Source of the DNA: Bacteroidales bacterium
GTDB taxonomy: Bacteria > Bacteroidota > Bacteroidia > Bacteroidales > B39-G9
Assembly (NCBI GenBank): GCA_023145555.1
Contig: JAGLDO010000157.1
Coordinates: 1-6,232 of the forward strand
Reading direction: 5' to 3'
Length of the DNA: 6,232 bases
Both the position numbers and the translations under genes were made by a program. Each line of letters starts with the position of its first letter. Positions within the stretch are counted from its first letter, which is position 1. The notes beneath the pieces were generated by a model that made no database searches, was not told the DNA's origin, and saw only the letters and a list, made by a program, of their open reading frames with translations. Positions 5,280-6,232 of this stretch are shown one piece after another.

Positions 5280-6182
5280 ATGGAAAATACAAAACCGACA
5301 CATGAAGAATTAGAACATAAAATTGAAGGATTAGAATCTAAATTTATTCAATTCAAAAAAAAGCATGTGAAGCTAATCTTAAAAAAGGAAAAAGAAATAC
5401 AAAAATTAAAAGAAAATGAAAAAAAATTAATAGAATGTAATGCTACAAAAGATAAATTTTTTTCAATTATTGCACATAATTTAAAAAGTCATTTTAATGT
5501 AATAATTGGATTCTCAAATTTATTGTTGTTAAATAATGAGAATAATAATGAAAAGGAAAAAAGAAATTATATTTCTAACATTGCAAATAGTGCAAAAAAA
5601 ACTTATAAATTATTAGAAAATCTTTTACTTTGGGCATCCTCTGTACGGGGTAAAATGCCTTTTGAAGCCGAACAAATTTCATTAAAACCACTGTTTAAAT
5701 ATATTGTTGATTTGCACAAAGAAACTGCAAGAGCAAAAAAAATATCTATAAGTTATTTTTTAGTAGACAACATAACCGTGAAGGCTGATAAAAATATGTT
5801 AATATGTATTTTAGATAATTTAATAACAAATGCTTTAAAATTTACTAATGTTAACGGCAAAGTTATTTTATCTGCAAATATATTAGAAAATAAAGCAATA
5901 ATAAAAATTGAAGATAATGGAGTAGGAATAGATGAGGAAACGAAGAACAATATATTTAGATTAAGCAAAAATCAATCTACTAAGGGTACGATAGGTGAAA
6001 AAGGAACTGGTTTAGGATTAATTCTTTGCAAAGAATTTGTGGAAAAAAATGCTGGAGAGATTTGGGTTGATAGTGAATTAGGGAAAGGAAGTCTTTTCAT
6101 TTTTACCTTACCGTTAATTTGTAATGCTTCTATATATCCATTTTTACAAGTTGCTAAAAAAAGTTCATTAGTAAAACATTAA
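5280..6182 (+). CDS. Soluble sensor histidine kinase with coiled-coil N-terminus
   Basis: A 300-residue protein with no signal peptide or membrane segment. Residues 1-55 are a Lys/Glu-rich predicted coiled coil and no PAS, GAF or other sensor domain is present. HisKA has His66 in FFSIIAHNLKSHF: the acidic residue normally after the His is Asn67, and the usual Pro is His71. HATPase_c is intact: N box with Asn180 and Asn184 (DNLITNALKF), G1 D212-NGVG, G2 GTGLGL (242-247). The expected role is autophosphorylation and transfer to a regulator not encoded here. The C-terminus is closely related to that of the large TPR kinase (31 of 44 residues around G2 to the end). About 20 residues (279-300) follow the point where such kinases usually stop. 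A TAA in the next frame at 6115-6117 hints at a past frameshift. The ATG has an A/T-rich leader (tatataaa) and no competing start. The input signal is unknown; it may depend on a partner protein. Confidence 0.9.
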   Translation: MENTKPTHEELEHKIEGLESKFIQFKKKHVKLILKKEKEIQKLKENEKKLIECNATKDKFFSIIAHNLKSHFNVIIGFSNLLLLNNENNNEKEKRNYISNIANSAKKTYKLLENLLLWASSVRGKMPFEAEQISLKPLFKYIVDLHKETARAKKISISYFLVDNITVKADKNMLICILDNLITNALKFTNVNGKVILSANILENKAIIKIEDNGVGIDEETKNNIFRLSKNQSTKGTIGEKGTGLGLILCKEFVEKNAGEIWVDSELGKGSLFIFTLPLICNASIYPFLQVAKKSSLVKH

Positions 6183-6232
6183 CAATATTTTTTACTATTG
6201 ATGAAAGTTAATTTTTTTTTAGATTTAATTAT

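Noticed and set aside
5753..5968. 71-codon antisense reading frame inside the soluble kinase
   Set aside because: It overlaps the conserved HATPase_c coding sequence on the opposite strand and shows no recognisable domain.

Overview
The window is a strongly AT-rich piece of DNA that most likely comes from a Bacteroidota genome (Bacteroidales, Marinilabiliales or Flavobacteriia type). This is inferred from the protein families: a TPR-repeat sensor kinase with the FLSIVAHDIKNP-type H-box and HWSKTQ-type linker common in that phylum, and a regulator-like protein with the 'ISSSTLQR...PSKNTLNVL...GFNNWEHFC' N-terminal domain seen there. Weak or absent Shine-Dalgarno sites and A/T-rich leaders fit the same group. 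No taxonomic marker gene is present, so finer placement is not possible.

Layout, all genes on the + strand. Bases 1-73 are leader DNA with a short palindrome and a repeat-like motif. Bases 74-2968 encode a large membrane histidine kinase: signal peptide, 15 gap-free 40-residue TPR-type units, one membrane helix, a coiled coil, HisKA and HATPase_c. A 135-bp gap follows, with a hairpin and a 15-bp tandem repeat. Bases 3104-4243 encode a protein of unknown function with an HTH-like N-terminus and an all-helical C-terminus. Bases 4244-5279 (1036 bp) hold no gene I can support, but many inverted repeats and small GC-containing palindromes, in at least three groups, that look like dispersed or MITE/REP-like elements. 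Bases 5280-6182 encode a small soluble histidine kinase, and 50 bp of A/T-rich DNA closes the window.

The two kinases are clearly related: 31 of 44 residues match over the G2 box and C-terminus by my hand alignment. They differ in input: one has a very long, probably periplasmic TPR sensor, the other only a coiled-coil N-terminus. Neither has a receiver domain and no response regulator lies in the window, so both appear to be orphans that signal to a partner encoded elsewhere. The middle protein might be a regulatory partner of the first kinase, but only adjacency supports that.

The two most notable observations are the strict TPR array, in which tandem units alternate between two types so that the true repeat is 80 residues (240 bp), and the nested inverted-repeat island at 4660-5067.
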